Part shown: positions 35,522-44,500 of the stretch, one piece after another | Position numbering within the stretch: the first letter of the stretch is position 1 | How the letters are laid out: every line of letters begins with the position of its first letter | Origin: Puia dinghuensis | GTDB taxonomy: Bacteria; Bacteroidota; Bacteroidia; Chitinophagales; Chitinophagaceae | Reading direction: 5' to 3' | Assembly (NCBI RefSeq): GCF_014642875.1 | Contig: NZ_BMJC01000001.1 | Span: 1,283,335-1,347,334, forward strand | Length of the DNA: 64,000 bases | Translations under genes and position numbers: made by a program | Notes under the pieces: generated by a model | Told to the model about the DNA's origin: nothing | Databases searched by the model: none | Seen by the model: the letters and a program-made list of their open reading frames with translations, nothing else

Positions 35522-36853
35522 ATGAAACGATTATTTCCTTTCGCCGCTATAGCGATCTTCTTCTCCGCATGCCATTCCACCAGTGATTATGAAAAAGTAT
35601 TCAAAGATCCCAACCTCTACTGCGCAACAGTTCATCAGCTGAACACCGTCGTCATGGGCAACAATTTCGGCCCCATCGTCGCTTCGCGCAACTATCTCTA
35701 CGCCGCGGTAGCCGGCTATGAGGTCATCGCCGGAGGTTATCCCGATCGTTTCCCTTCCCTCGCCGGGCAGCTGCACGGTTTACAGGCCGTCCCCAAACCC
35801 GATACCACCACACATAAGATCGATTTCGAACTGGCGTCCCTCCTGGCGTATTGCAAGCTGGGCGAGGCGGTGACTTTCCCCGAAGGGAGTATGCGGGGCT
35901 GGGTAGACAGCCTTAAACAAATGGCCAAAGATCATGGCATGCCCTCCGATATGTTCGAGGCTTCAGTAGCCTATGGCGATACCGTGGCCGCCGCTATCAA
36001 AGCCTGGAGTAAAAAAGACCATTATGCCGAAACCCGCGGCGCCCCCGAATACATGGTCAATCCTGATTCTCCCGGGAGATGGGTGCCCACCCCCCCGGCC
36101 TATACCCCGGCCATGGAGCCCCACTGGCGCGAGATCCGCTATATAGCCATGGACAGCGTTCAGCAGTTTATGCCCCACCCACCCTATACTTTCGACGTGA
36201 AAGACAAGAATGCACCTTACTACAAGGAAGTAAAACTGATCGAGAACAAAGGCGACAGCTTAAGTCCGGAAGAGACCTGGATCGCCGACTTTTGGGATGA
36301 CAACCCCTTCAAATTGAACGTCTCCGGCCACCTGATGTTCGGCACGAAGAAATTCTCCCCCGCGGGCCACTGGATGAGCATCACCGGCATCGCCGCGCAA
36401 AAGGCCGGCGCCGACTTCGCCACCACCACCGCTGCCTATGCAAAGACAGCCGTGGCCCTCTTCGACGCCTTTATCCAATGCTGGAATATCAAATACACCT
36501 ATAACACCCTGCGCCCCGAAACGGCCATCAACAAGTATTTCGATCCCAACTGGCGGCCCCATCTCCAGACTCCGCCCTTCCCCGAATATACCTGCGGGCA
36601 TTGCACCATCTCCGCCTCCGCGGCAGAAGCCCTCACAAGCATCTTCGGCGACAACTTCGCTTTCAACGACACGACAGAACTGGAATTCGGCATCAAAAGC
36701 CGCAGCTTCCCTTCTTTCCGTACCGCGGCGGTGGAGACGGCAAGTTCCCGTTTCTATGGCGGCATCCACTATAAATATTCTACCGATGTGAGCCATGTGA
36801 TGGGCACCGAGATCGGCCAACTGGTCGCCGATCGCATCAAGATAAAAAAATAA
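35522..36853 (+). CDS. vanadium haloperoxidase / PAP2-like lipoprotein with CGHC motif
   Basis: A 443-residue lipoprotein: signal peptide then lipobox-like FFSAC. It has the helical vanadium-dependent haloperoxidase/PAP2 phosphatase core, with phosphate/vanadate residues in order: Lys-...-Arg in KYTYNTLRPETAI (residues ~325-337), the SGH-type loop FPEYTCGHCTISASAAEAL, and Arg/His in SSRFYGGIHYKYSTD (~404-418). In most relatives the central loop is P-S-G-H-[SA]; here it is C358-G359-H360-C361, so both flanking Ser positions are Cys. The catalytic His is kept. The enzyme may be a periplasmic acid phosphatase, haloperoxidase or chloroperoxidase; the sequence cannot separate these. It follows the small membrane-protein gene by 21 bp and is followed by a hairpin array. 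Confidence 0.82.
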   Translation: MKRLFPFAAIAIFFSACHSTSDYEKVFKDPNLYCATVHQLNTVVMGNNFGPIVASRNYLYAAVAGYEVIAGGYPDRFPSLAGQLHGLQAVPKPDTTTHKIDFELASLLAYCKLGEAVTFPEGSMRGWVDSLKQMAKDHGMPSDMFEASVAYGDTVAAAIKAWSKKDHYAETRGAPEYMVNPDSPGRWVPTPPAYTPAMEPHWREIRYIAMDSVQQFMPHPPYTFDVKDKNAPYYKEVKLIENKGDSLSPEETWIADFWDDNPFKLNVSGHLMFGTKKFSPAGHWMSITGIAAQKAGADFATTTAAYAKTAVALFDAFIQCWNIKYTYNTLRPETAINKYFDPNWRPHLQTPPFPEYTCGHCTISASAAEALTSIFGDNFAFNDTTELEFGIKSRSFPSFRTAAVETASSRFYGGIHYKYSTDVSHVMGTEIGQLVADRIKIKK

Positions 36854-36930
36854 GGCGCGGCTAACGCCGCGCCATTCAAGGCGGCTCCGGTAACCCGGAG
36901 CCGCCGCCCCCGGCAAGCTCCGCTTGCCGG
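36854..36930. repeat. three perfect GC-rich hairpins in tandem
   Basis: Immediately after the haloperoxidase stop: GGCGCGGC/GCCGCGCC with loop TAAC (36854-36873, 8 bp), GGCGGCTCCGG/CCGGAGCCGCC with loop TAAC (36880-36905, 11 bp), and CCGGCAAGC/GCTTGCCGG with loop TCC (36910-36930, 9 bp). All three stems are perfect and the first two share loop TAAC. None has a T-run directly after it, so this is not a standard terminator, though the array sits before one. Confidence 0.9.
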
Positions 36931-36940
36931 ACGTAATGAC

Positions 36941-36982
36941 AAAACGAGGTCGTCTACTTTTCCCTTGAGACGGCCTCGTTTT
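36941..36982. terminator. bidirectional hairpin terminator between convergent genes
   Basis: AAAACGAGGTCGTC (36941-36954) pairs with GACGGCCTCGTTTT (36969-36982) with one T:G pair, giving a 14-bp stem with A-rich and T-rich ends on both strands. It would end the haloperoxidase transcript and the convergent nucleoside-phosphorylase-like transcript (whose stop is at 36981). Confidence 0.82.
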
Positions 36983-38087
36983 ATTTTAATTGCGCATCGA
37001 GCAAAGCCCAGGCGACCAACGCCCCGTTATAGCTGGTATACAAACCATAACTGGTATATACCGCGCTGCCCCAGGCTCCCTGGATTTTAGCAGGTAGAGC
37101 GGCATTCTGCACCGGATCAGAGATATTGCGAACAAAACCGAAATGTGTTCCTGCCGCCGCGCATGCTTCACCGATGACAGCATCGTCCATCTCCACGCTG
37201 GCAAAGTCAGCCAGGTTGCCCGCCGTCGTGGCGACAACAAAGGTAGAAGTCGTCAGCAAGGCCGTACCGGCCGCCGTTTGGTTATGCAATACCGGCGCCG
37301 CATCGCCCATATTGACATTGCCGGGGTTCAGCTCGCTCAGCGGAAAACTGGTCCCATAAAAACTGTTGAACTGCGAACACAACGAACTCAGATCGCCTTC
37401 CGTGGTGGGAATAGGGAAAAGCAGCTTGCTGAACCCGGGCAACCCGGCAACACCCCAGTCGGCATTCCAGCCATTGGAATAGGTCGGCCATTTGGACTCA
37501 GGCTGCCCCGTCTCATACATCGTTCCGGCCCTGACGATACTAACCGTACCGATATGGTCCGCCGGCTTCGCACCGCCCGCCGTACCCGCGGAGATGATCA
37601 GTTTTGGTTTTACCACACTGATGATCCGGCTGATCAGATCGGAAAGAAAGGTCTCACCCGGCCAGTCGAGATGGGTATTGGATTTGAACAGCAATACTTT
37701 GCTGTTGTTTATCTGTACCAACTTATAATACCCCCAATAGGTCCAGGTGTTGTCCGAATGCGCAGGCATGTCCTTATCGTATTGCTGCCAGCCCGGCCAG
37801 GTGCCGTTGGTCCGCTGACTATACGGCATTGCCTTGTCGCTGGCACAAAAGACATGCTCCAGCGCCGCCCATTCGGCACTCGCCCAGGTGATGACGACCG
37901 CATCCGCGGCCGGCAATTCACCAGCAGGAGTAGACAACGATTTCGGCGCCTGCTTTCCGATAACGCTCCAATTGATGGCCGGGATGTCAGGGGTATTGGT
38001 GATCGTTGGTTCAAATTTTTTTCTTGCTTCGGCGGCTTGGGCCAACTCCGGTGCGAAAAGGCGGGTTACATGAGGTCTGTCTGTCAT
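36981..38087 (-). CDS. nucleoside-phosphorylase-fold protein
   Basis: A 368-residue protein with the PNP/MTA-SAH nucleosidase fold in its C-terminal ~250 residues: PKLIISAGTAGGAKPADHIGTVSIVRAG is the phosphorylase 'GtAGg...GDvvi' strand-loop. The closing block SVEMDDAVIGEACAAAGTHFGFVRNISDP (FASVEMDDAVI..) matches the base-binding loop 'vdMEaaaia..a...g.p....R.IsD'. The residue usually written E in 'MEaaa' is D here (MDDAV). The N-terminal ~90 residues (DAVVITWASAEWAALEHVF) carry the nucleosidase's first strands in an altered form with a long insertion. There is no signal peptide. Length is above the 230-260 usual for the family. I chose ATG 38087. Substrate unknown: a purine nucleoside or nucleotide. 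Confidence 0.7.
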   Translation of the reverse strand: MTDRPHVTRLFAPELAQAAEARKKFEPTITNTPDIPAINWSVIGKQAPKSLSTPAGELPAADAVVITWASAEWAALEHVFCASDKAMPYSQRTNGTWPGWQQYDKDMPAHSDNTWTYWGYYKLVQINNSKVLLFKSNTHLDWPGETFLSDLISRIISVVKPKLIISAGTAGGAKPADHIGTVSIVRAGTMYETGQPESKWPTYSNGWNADWGVAGLPGFSKLLFPIPTTEGDLSSLCSQFNSFYGTSFPLSELNPGNVNMGDAAPVLHNQTAAGTALLTTSTFVVATTAGNLADFASVEMDDAVIGEACAAAGTHFGFVRNISDPVQNAALPAKIQGAWGSAVYTSYGLYTSYNGALVAWALLDAQLK

Positions 38088-38172
38088 AAAATGAGGTTTA
38101 GCTATAAATGTAGCCACCTCCGGTAGAATTCCCTCCCGTATAAACACGGTATTTTATCCCCCGCAAAAAAAA

Positions 38173-38185
38173 TAACCCTGGGTTA
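38173..38185. repeat. short perfect palindrome TAACCC-T-GGGTTA
   Basis: Six-bp arms with a single central T, 86 bp upstream of the nucleoside-phosphorylase-like start and just after the BASS gene's end. It could be a protein binding site or a weak hairpin; no partner site was seen. Confidence 0.4.
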
Positions 38186-38193
38186 ATACAAGC

Positions 38194-38243
38194 CGTTAGG
38201 CCCCGGCTGGCGCCGAAACGTTAGGCCCCCACTGGCGCCGAAG
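38194..38243. repeat. 25-bp tandem duplication spanning the 3' end of the BASS transporter gene
   Basis: Unit 1 at 38194-38218 and unit 2 at 38219-38243 both open CGTTAGGCCCC and carry CTGGCGCCGAA; they differ at three positions. Unit 2 holds the last codons and TAA stop of the transporter gene, and unit 1 repeats them downstream, so the stop region exists twice. Confidence 0.85.
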
Positions 38244-39216
38244 CCCCATTCGCCGCCGGTGCGTCGGTTTGTACCGGCTCGCCGCTCCTGTCCTCCGGTG
38301 GTCGCCGATGCCAATACGACGCCAGCAACGACCCGGTCGTATTCATCAGCGGTCCGAAGATCGCAGGCGCAAGCCCCACCGTCGCTATCTTGCCAAGCCC
38401 TTTGGCCAGACCCGAAGCAAGCCCGGCATTCTGCATACCCACCTCGATGGCCATCGTCCGGCAATCCCGCTCGCTCATCCTGAACAGCCGCCCCGACCAA
38501 TACCCCAGGCAATAACCAAGCAGGTTATGCGTAACCACCAGCACGATCAGCAGGGGACCGATCGTCAGCAGGCTATTCCTCCCCGCAGCCGTAATGATGG
38601 TGATGATCACCGCTATCGCCCCCATGGACAACAGCGGCATCGCCTTGTCCAGCCATTTCACCTTTCCATGCAGGAAATGATTGAAGATAAGCCCCGCGCC
38701 AATAGGGATGATCACCATCTTCATGATGTCCCAGGTCATGGCCGCGACGTCGATGGCGATCATCTGTCCCGCCAGCCATTTCATCAACAGCGGCGTCAAC
38801 AAGGGCGACAACAACGTGGACACCGCCGTCAGCGTCACCGAGAGCGCAAGATTAGCCCTTGCAAGATAGGAGATGACATTGGAAGCAAGCCCGTTCGGCG
38901 AGCAGCCGACAAGGACGATGCCCGCCGCGATCTCTGACGGCAGCCCGCTGATGCTGGCCAGGGTAAAGCCCAGGAGAGGCATGATAAGATAATGACTGAA
39001 TACACCGATGATGACGCCCTTCGGTGTCTTGATCACCCCCGCGAAATCATGAATGCTCATGGAGGTTCCCATGCCGAACATTATGACCTGCAACAACGGC
39101 GTGATCAGTCCCGCCAGTTTGAAACCCGCGATAGCAATAAAATAGCGGGGAAAGCAAAGCGAAATGATCACCGCCGCAATGATGACCAGTGTGTAGGTAA
39201 AGTCTTTTCTTTTCAA
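38221..39216 (-). CDS. bile acid:sodium symporter (BASS) family transporter
   Basis: A 331-residue membrane protein with about ten segments: FTYTLVIIAAVIISLCFPRYF, LITPLLQVIMFGMGTSMSIHDF, VIIGVFSHYLIMPLLGFTLA, and IVLVGCSPNGLASNVISYLARANLALSVTLTAVSTLLSPLLTPLLMKWLAG, which contains the crossover 'GCxPGG.AS....ylakgn..LSv' element (here GCSPNGLASN). A second crossover is MAIEVGMQNAGLASGLA. BASS proteins move bile acids, pyruvate, 2-keto acids or pantoate precursors with sodium. It is the last gene of the leftward operon, 15 bp after the enolase-family gene, and starts at TTG 39216, with no ATG in frame nearby. The last ~30 residues are polar and rich in Pro/Ala. Uptake of a keto acid made in the periplasm is my inference. 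Confidence 0.85.
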   Translation of the reverse strand: MKRKDFTYTLVIIAAVIISLCFPRYFIAIAGFKLAGLITPLLQVIMFGMGTSMSIHDFAGVIKTPKGVIIGVFSHYLIMPLLGFTLASISGLPSEIAAGIVLVGCSPNGLASNVISYLARANLALSVTLTAVSTLLSPLLTPLLMKWLAGQMIAIDVAAMTWDIMKMVIIPIGAGLIFNHFLHGKVKWLDKAMPLLSMGAIAVIITIITAAGRNSLLTIGPLLIVLVVTHNLLGYCLGYWSGRLFRMSERDCRTMAIEVGMQNAGLASGLAKGLGKIATVGLAPAIFGPLMNTTGSLLASYWHRRPPEDRSGEPVQTDAPAANGASAPVGA

Positions 39217-39231
39217 GCAATACTTTTTTTA

Positions 39232-40623
39232 TTAACTAAAAATCCTGTCGTGGCTGCGCAGGTCATTCCATTCCGGTGTAGGTGCAAAATAACTCTTATC
39301 CTTTTCTGTAAGATGTTTTTTTACTTCTTCGTCATTCAATTCGATGCCAAGCCCGGGCGCGCTCAGCGGAACATTGGCAAAGCCCTTGGTGATCAGCGCC
39401 CGGCCGTCCGTCGTTCGCACCAGGCTTTCCCACCAGGGCACATCGATGGAATGATGCTCCAGCGCGAGAAAGTTCTGCGTGGCGGCCGCGCAATGGACAT
39501 TGGCCATAAAGCTCACCGGCGTACCCGCCTGGTGCATGGCCATGGCAATACCATGTTCTTCGGCATAGTCGCCGATATGCTTTGTCTCCAGCAACCCGCC
39601 GCTGGTCACCAGGTCGGGGTGGATGATGTCTACGGCATGCGTATCGATCAGCGGTTTGAAGTTCTTCAACAGATAGATGTCCTCTCCCGTCAGGGTTGGC
39701 GTCTCCAGCGCATCTGTTATCGTCTTCCACTGATCGGTCAATTCCCAGGAGATGATATCCTCCAGCCAGGCCAACCGGTACTTCTCCAGCGCGCGCCCGA
39801 GCCGGATGCCGTTGTTCAGATCGAAATGCCCGTAATGGTCCGTCGATAGCGGTATCTGGTAGCCGACCATGCTGCGGACATTCTCAACTATCTTGGAAAG
39901 CTCTTCAAAACCCTGGTCCGTGATCTGTATCTGTGTAAAGGGATGTTCCGTCTCGGCATAAGACATATATCCCCCCTGCCATTGGCTGAGCTTCGGCCCC
40001 CAGTATTCCCAATTCACCAGCGTCCCGGGGATGTCCTTTATCTCCTCGATACCCAGGTCCATCTTCAGCCAGGTGTAGCCTTGCTGCTCCAGACGATAGC
40101 GGATCAGCCGCCGCTGCTCTTCCGGGGAACTGGCCTCCGGCGTATCGGCATAGAGCCTTATCTTGTCCCGATAGCGGCCACCCAGCAATTGCCAGGCAGG
40201 AACATTGTACGCTTTGCCGCACAGATCCCACAGCGCCATCTCCACCCCACAAACCCCGCCAGCCTGGCGGCTGGCGCCGCCGAACTGCCTTATCATCTTA
40301 AAGATCATCTCCACATTACAGGGGTTCTGCCCGAGGATGCGGCTCTTTAATAGCAGCGCATAACGTTCGTCTGCACCATCCCTCACCTCTCCCAGGCCAT
40401 AAATACCCTGGTTGGTGTCGATCCGGATGATGGCGGTACGCCCGACATTCTGGACAACGGCATAGCGCATATCCGTTATCTTTAGATCGGAGGGCGCCGA
40501 AGCCCGGCTGACAGCCCGCGTCGTCTCCGCAACCCTGTCTTCAAAAGACAGGTTGAACAGCCCGCCAAGAGCAAGCCCGCCCAGGGCGCTGTTCTTTATA
40601 AAGCTTCTTCTGTCGTTTGACAT
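39232..40623 (-). CDS. exported enolase-superfamily (mandelate racemase/sugar-acid dehydratase-like) enzyme
   Basis: A 463-residue enzyme. The first ~45 residues carry a Tat-like signal (NDRRSFIKNSALGGLALGGLF), so it is probably exported folded. The MLE N-terminal capping domain spans ~48-150 and the barrel ~155-450. Metal-ligand candidates are D262 (STDHYGHFD), E288 (AWLEDI) and E314 (TGEDIYL). K187 and D189 lie in the KMDL segment, and H364 in MAMHQAGTP is a candidate general acid/base, with D337 near. That set resembles D-galactonate/D-gluconate-type dehydratases of the mandelate racemase subgroup, which turn aldonic acids into 2-keto-3-deoxy acids. It sits 4 bp after the RraA-like gene. 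Exact substrate unknown. Confidence 0.85.
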   Translation of the reverse strand: MSNDRRSFIKNSALGGLALGGLFNLSFEDRVAETTRAVSRASAPSDLKITDMRYAVVQNVGRTAIIRIDTNQGIYGLGEVRDGADERYALLLKSRILGQNPCNVEMIFKMIRQFGGASRQAGGVCGVEMALWDLCGKAYNVPAWQLLGGRYRDKIRLYADTPEASSPEEQRRLIRYRLEQQGYTWLKMDLGIEEIKDIPGTLVNWEYWGPKLSQWQGGYMSYAETEHPFTQIQITDQGFEELSKIVENVRSMVGYQIPLSTDHYGHFDLNNGIRLGRALEKYRLAWLEDIISWELTDQWKTITDALETPTLTGEDIYLLKNFKPLIDTHAVDIIHPDLVTSGGLLETKHIGDYAEEHGIAMAMHQAGTPVSFMANVHCAAATQNFLALEHHSIDVPWWESLVRTTDGRALITKGFANVPLSAPGLGIELNDEEVKKHLTEKDKSYFAPTPEWNDLRSHDRIFS

Positions 40624-40627
40624 AAGA

Positions 40628-41560
40628 TCAATAATTTCTTTCCTTCAGATAGTCATCCAGCTCCTTCTTCGTCATCGGCAATTTTCCCGGGTAATGGTTC
40701 AGCCAGTCCAGGAAATCCTTTTTGATGTCTTCCGTCCACTCGCTGTCGATCTGTCCGGTGAGGTATTTCTTCTCCCGCAACCGCTGATGGCCAAACTCAT
40801 CCCGTAATTCCGTCACTTCGGAAGTGATCACCACCTCCTGGCAGAGATAGGCGGGTATAAAGATAACACCCCATTTATTAGCCAGCACGATATCCCCGGG
40901 AAGCACGGTAGCCCTGCCGACCCTGATCGGCTGATTGATAGAGGTCAGCATCATCTGCTGGATATAGGAAGGGTCCGATCCCTTTACCCATCCGTTGAAT
41001 CCCTTTATCTCGCTAAGCCCGGCCATGTCCCGGACACTTCCATAAAAGATGACCCCGCGGTGCGAATGCGCATAAATAGAATTTCCCAGATTATCCCCGA
41101 TCAACGTCCCATCGGCCATTTTTTCATAGCTATCTGCGACATAGACATCGCCGTCTGCAAGGATATCTATCGGCCAGGAATTCGTTCCCCCATGCTGGCC
41201 GCGGCCTTCTTTCTTACCCTCTTCTTTGATGAGGTCTGAAAAGTCCGGGCGCAACGGCATGTATTGCGCCGTCACCACGCGGCCCGTCATCACGCTGTCC
41301 GGATTCACCACCTGCCAGTTGCCTTCGAATTGATTCTGATATCCCTTATTCCGCAGCACGCTCCACACGTCTTCCAGCGAAAGGGGCTTTAGCCGTTCGA
41401 GCAGGTCATCCGGCACCCGGGGCCGGCCATCAGGAAACCGTTCGCCCTTCCATTGCGAGGTCAGGGCCCTGATATACTCCGGGGAAGCGCCTACGGTCTG
41501 GGCCTTGGTGCAATAATAGCCAAGAAGAAGAAAGCCAAAGAAGAGCAGTTTTTTATTCAT
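40628..41560 (-). CDS. exported RraA-family protein (HMG/CHA aldolase-like)
   Basis: A 310-residue preprotein: signal peptide MNKKLLFFGFLLLGYYCTKAQ, then a longer-than-usual N-terminal region and an RraA/4-hydroxy-4-methyl-2-oxoglutarate-aldolase-type core at ~130-250. The core has DGTLIGDNLGNSIYAHSHRGVIFYGSVRDM, whose G-x-x-R-D element (R177, D178) holds the aldolase's catalytic Arg and metal-ligand Asp, and then VLPGDIVLANKWGVIFIPA. RraA proteins without activity lack this Arg-Asp; here both are present, so cleavage of a 4-hydroxy-2-oxo acid to pyruvate plus an aldehyde or acid is plausible. The ATG overlaps the HTCS stop (ATGA) and the enolase-family gene follows after 4 bp. Export of this normally cytoplasmic family is unusual. 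Confidence 0.85.
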   Translation of the reverse strand: MNKKLLFFGFLLLGYYCTKAQTVGASPEYIRALTSQWKGERFPDGRPRVPDDLLERLKPLSLEDVWSVLRNKGYQNQFEGNWQVVNPDSVMTGRVVTAQYMPLRPDFSDLIKEEGKKEGRGQHGGTNSWPIDILADGDVYVADSYEKMADGTLIGDNLGNSIYAHSHRGVIFYGSVRDMAGLSEIKGFNGWVKGSDPSYIQQMMLTSINQPIRVGRATVLPGDIVLANKWGVIFIPAYLCQEVVITSEVTELRDEFGHQRLREKKYLTGQIDSEWTEDIKKDFLDWLNHYPGKLPMTKKELDDYLKERNY

Positions 41561-44500
41561 ATTTGATTTTTTTTGGTATTCACATATTCGCTAGGGGTCA
41601 TCCCGAATTGCTTATGGAAATCCCTGGCAAAATTGGATGCCAGGGTGTATCCGACAAAATCGGCCACTTCATATACTTTGTAGTCGCCTTCCGCCAATAG
41701 CCGCGCCGCTTTTTGCAGCCGGGAGATATTGATCAGCTCATGGGGGGTTAAGTTCGATAAAGCCTTTACCTTCCGGTGAAATGTCGCCCTGCTCATATTC
41801 ATCAGCCTCGCCAGGTTCTCCACGTCACTTTCCATATTAGTGAGATTCTGCTGGATCATCGTATCCAGCCGCTCGAGGAATTGCTTATCCGCTTTCGAAT
41901 GACCCATACTCTTGATGTGCACAAGCGGCGAACTGGCAAAATACTCCATCATCTTGGCACGGTTGGAAAGGAGATTGGATATCTGGGCTTTGAGGTGCTC
42001 AAGATCAAAAGGCTTTTCAAGGTAGGCATCCGCGCCCACTTCCAATCCTTCTATTTTGGCATGCAGGGTATTTTTGGCAGTGAGCAAAATGATAGGGATA
42101 TGGCTATAGTCAAGATCGGTTTTCAACGCTTTACACAATTCGATCCCATCCATGACGGGCATCATGATATCACTGATGATCAGCTGAACGTTCTCATCAG
42201 ATAACACCTCCAATGCCTGTTTTCCATTCAGCGCCTGCCGGACAGTGTATTGGCATTGAAGCTCCCGGGAAACAAAATCAAGTATCTCTTTATTATCTTC
42301 CACGAACAGGATCACCGGCCTCGAAGGGTCCGGGCCTTCTTCCGGGCGCCCGTTCGGCAAGATAGTCGCAGCTTCGTCATTTTGCAAAACAAACTCCTTG
42401 TCCTGGTGGATAGGCAACACCAGCAAAAAGATGTTAAGGTCATTTTCCGGTTTCTTCAGGTCGAGTATGCCCTTGTGCAGCTCGGCCAGCGATCGGGCCA
42501 ACGGCAGACCGATGCCTGAGCCCGGTTGTTTCTCCGTCGCCTTCAAGCGGTAAAAAGGCTGAAATATCTTCTCTTTTTGATCATATGGGATAAGAAGACC
42601 ATCATTCCTCACCTCGATGCTGAACACGTTATCCTCGCTGTTGAATGCCAGCAGTTGTACAAAGACCTTGCTGCCGGCGTATTTGATGGCATTGTTGATC
42701 AGGTTGTTCAATATTTTCCTGACAGCCTCGGGGTCCACGAATGCCTGCAGGGTGAGCCTGGGCATCTCCAGTCTGAAGCTGATGCTCTTTTCCTCCGCGG
42801 CAAGCTGAAAATTGGCGAAGGTCTCGCTGATCAGCCCGGAAATATCGGTTTTCACAAAGTTCAGACTGAACTTATCGGTCTCTGTCTTTCTGAAATCGAG
42901 CAGCTGGTTCGTCAGGTCGATAAGACGATTGGTGTTTCTTTCCATTGTACACAGGTTTTCATTTATCTCAGGACATTGACTTCGCTTCTTCATCAATTTG
43001 TCGAGCGGCATTTTGATCAATGTCAGCGGTGTTCTTATTTCATGAGCAATGTTGGTGAAAAATTCGATCTTCGCATGGTAGATCTCCCGCTCCTTTTCCC
43101 TCTCCAGCAGTTCGAGCATCCGCCTGTTCCTTTCTCCGGCCCGAACCACATAATACCGTATGATGAGACACACCAGCAGCACGCCAACAAACGCATACAG
43201 CGCATAGGCCTTGGTACTGGCCCAATAAGGCGGCAGTATCTCTATTGCCAGCTCCGCCTCCTTTTCATTCCATATGCCGCTGCTGTTCGACCCCTTCACT
43301 TTAAAGATATATTTTCCGGGCGGGAGTTTGGTAAAATACGCCTTTCGGTTCGTCTTCAGGTAGGTCCAATCCTTATCAAACCCTTGAAGCATGTAGGCAT
43401 ACTCATTCATTTCAGGCCCGGTATAGCTCAATGCGGCAAAATCGATACTGATGGTCGATTCGTCAAAAGGCAGCCCTATCGCCCTTGCATAAGTGATAGC
43501 TTCCTTTAGGGGTAATTTTTTATCCCTCACCGTGTATTCCTTGTTGTTCACCTGTATCCCGGTGATGTATACCGGTGGGACAAAAGTGTCTTTCCGGAAT
43601 TGCGCCGGGTTAAACCCGATCAATCCTTTAACACTACCGAAATAGATCGTCCCGTCGACATCCTTAAAGGAAGAATTATAGTTGAACTGATCGCTCAGCA
43701 ACCCGTCACTTCGCTTGTATGTCCTGATGTCCCTTGTATCCGGGTTAAAACAGACCAGGCCTTTGGATGTGCTGATCCAAAGATTATTTTTCCCGTCTTC
43801 CACTATGCGGAATATAAGGTTGTCCGGCAGGCCGTTCTTCGTAGTATACCGGGTGAATTTCCTGCTCTGCTTCTGGTATTGGCAAAGGCCGCCTTCCGTA
43901 GCAAACCACAGGTTATTCCTGCCGTCCTGGAAAATACTATTGACATGGTTGTCGCCCAGGCTGTTCGTGTCGTTGGGGTCATACCTGAAATTCCCGTATT
44001 GCCCGGTCCGGGGGTCATAATAATAGACTCCTTCGCCCTGCGTACAGCACCAAAGGATGCCCTGCTCGTCCTCCAAAAGGGCCTGGATATGCAAACCCAA
44101 TGCCGGCTCGGGGGTAAAATCCCCGGTATCCTTGTTATATTTATACAACCCGCCCCATGTGCCGATAAAGATCTCGTGCGCCCTTGTCTGAAAGATCGTA
44201 ACGATAAAATTGTTTTTCAAACTATGCTCGCCCGGCCCTGCATTATAATGACGTACGACTTTCCCTGTCGTTATATCCAATACATCCAACCCATGCTCAA
44301 ACGTCCCGATCCACAGTTCGTTGCCCGTCGCCAGCAGACCGTGGATATTATGATAGGCGATGCTGCCTTTCGAAGGTCCTGGCTTGAAACACGCAAATGT
44401 CCCTTCTTGCAGATTGACCTTATCCACACCGGCGTCTTCCGTCCCGATCCAGAAATTCCCGAACCGGTCCTTACAGATCTCATGTACCCCGTTGCCGCTG

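Noticed and set aside
37143-38126. 327-codon plus-strand frame
   Set aside because: Antisense to the nucleoside-phosphorylase-like gene; no family resemblance.
38183-38512. 109-codon minus-strand frame
   Set aside because: Lies within the BASS gene in another frame and runs through the tandem repeat.
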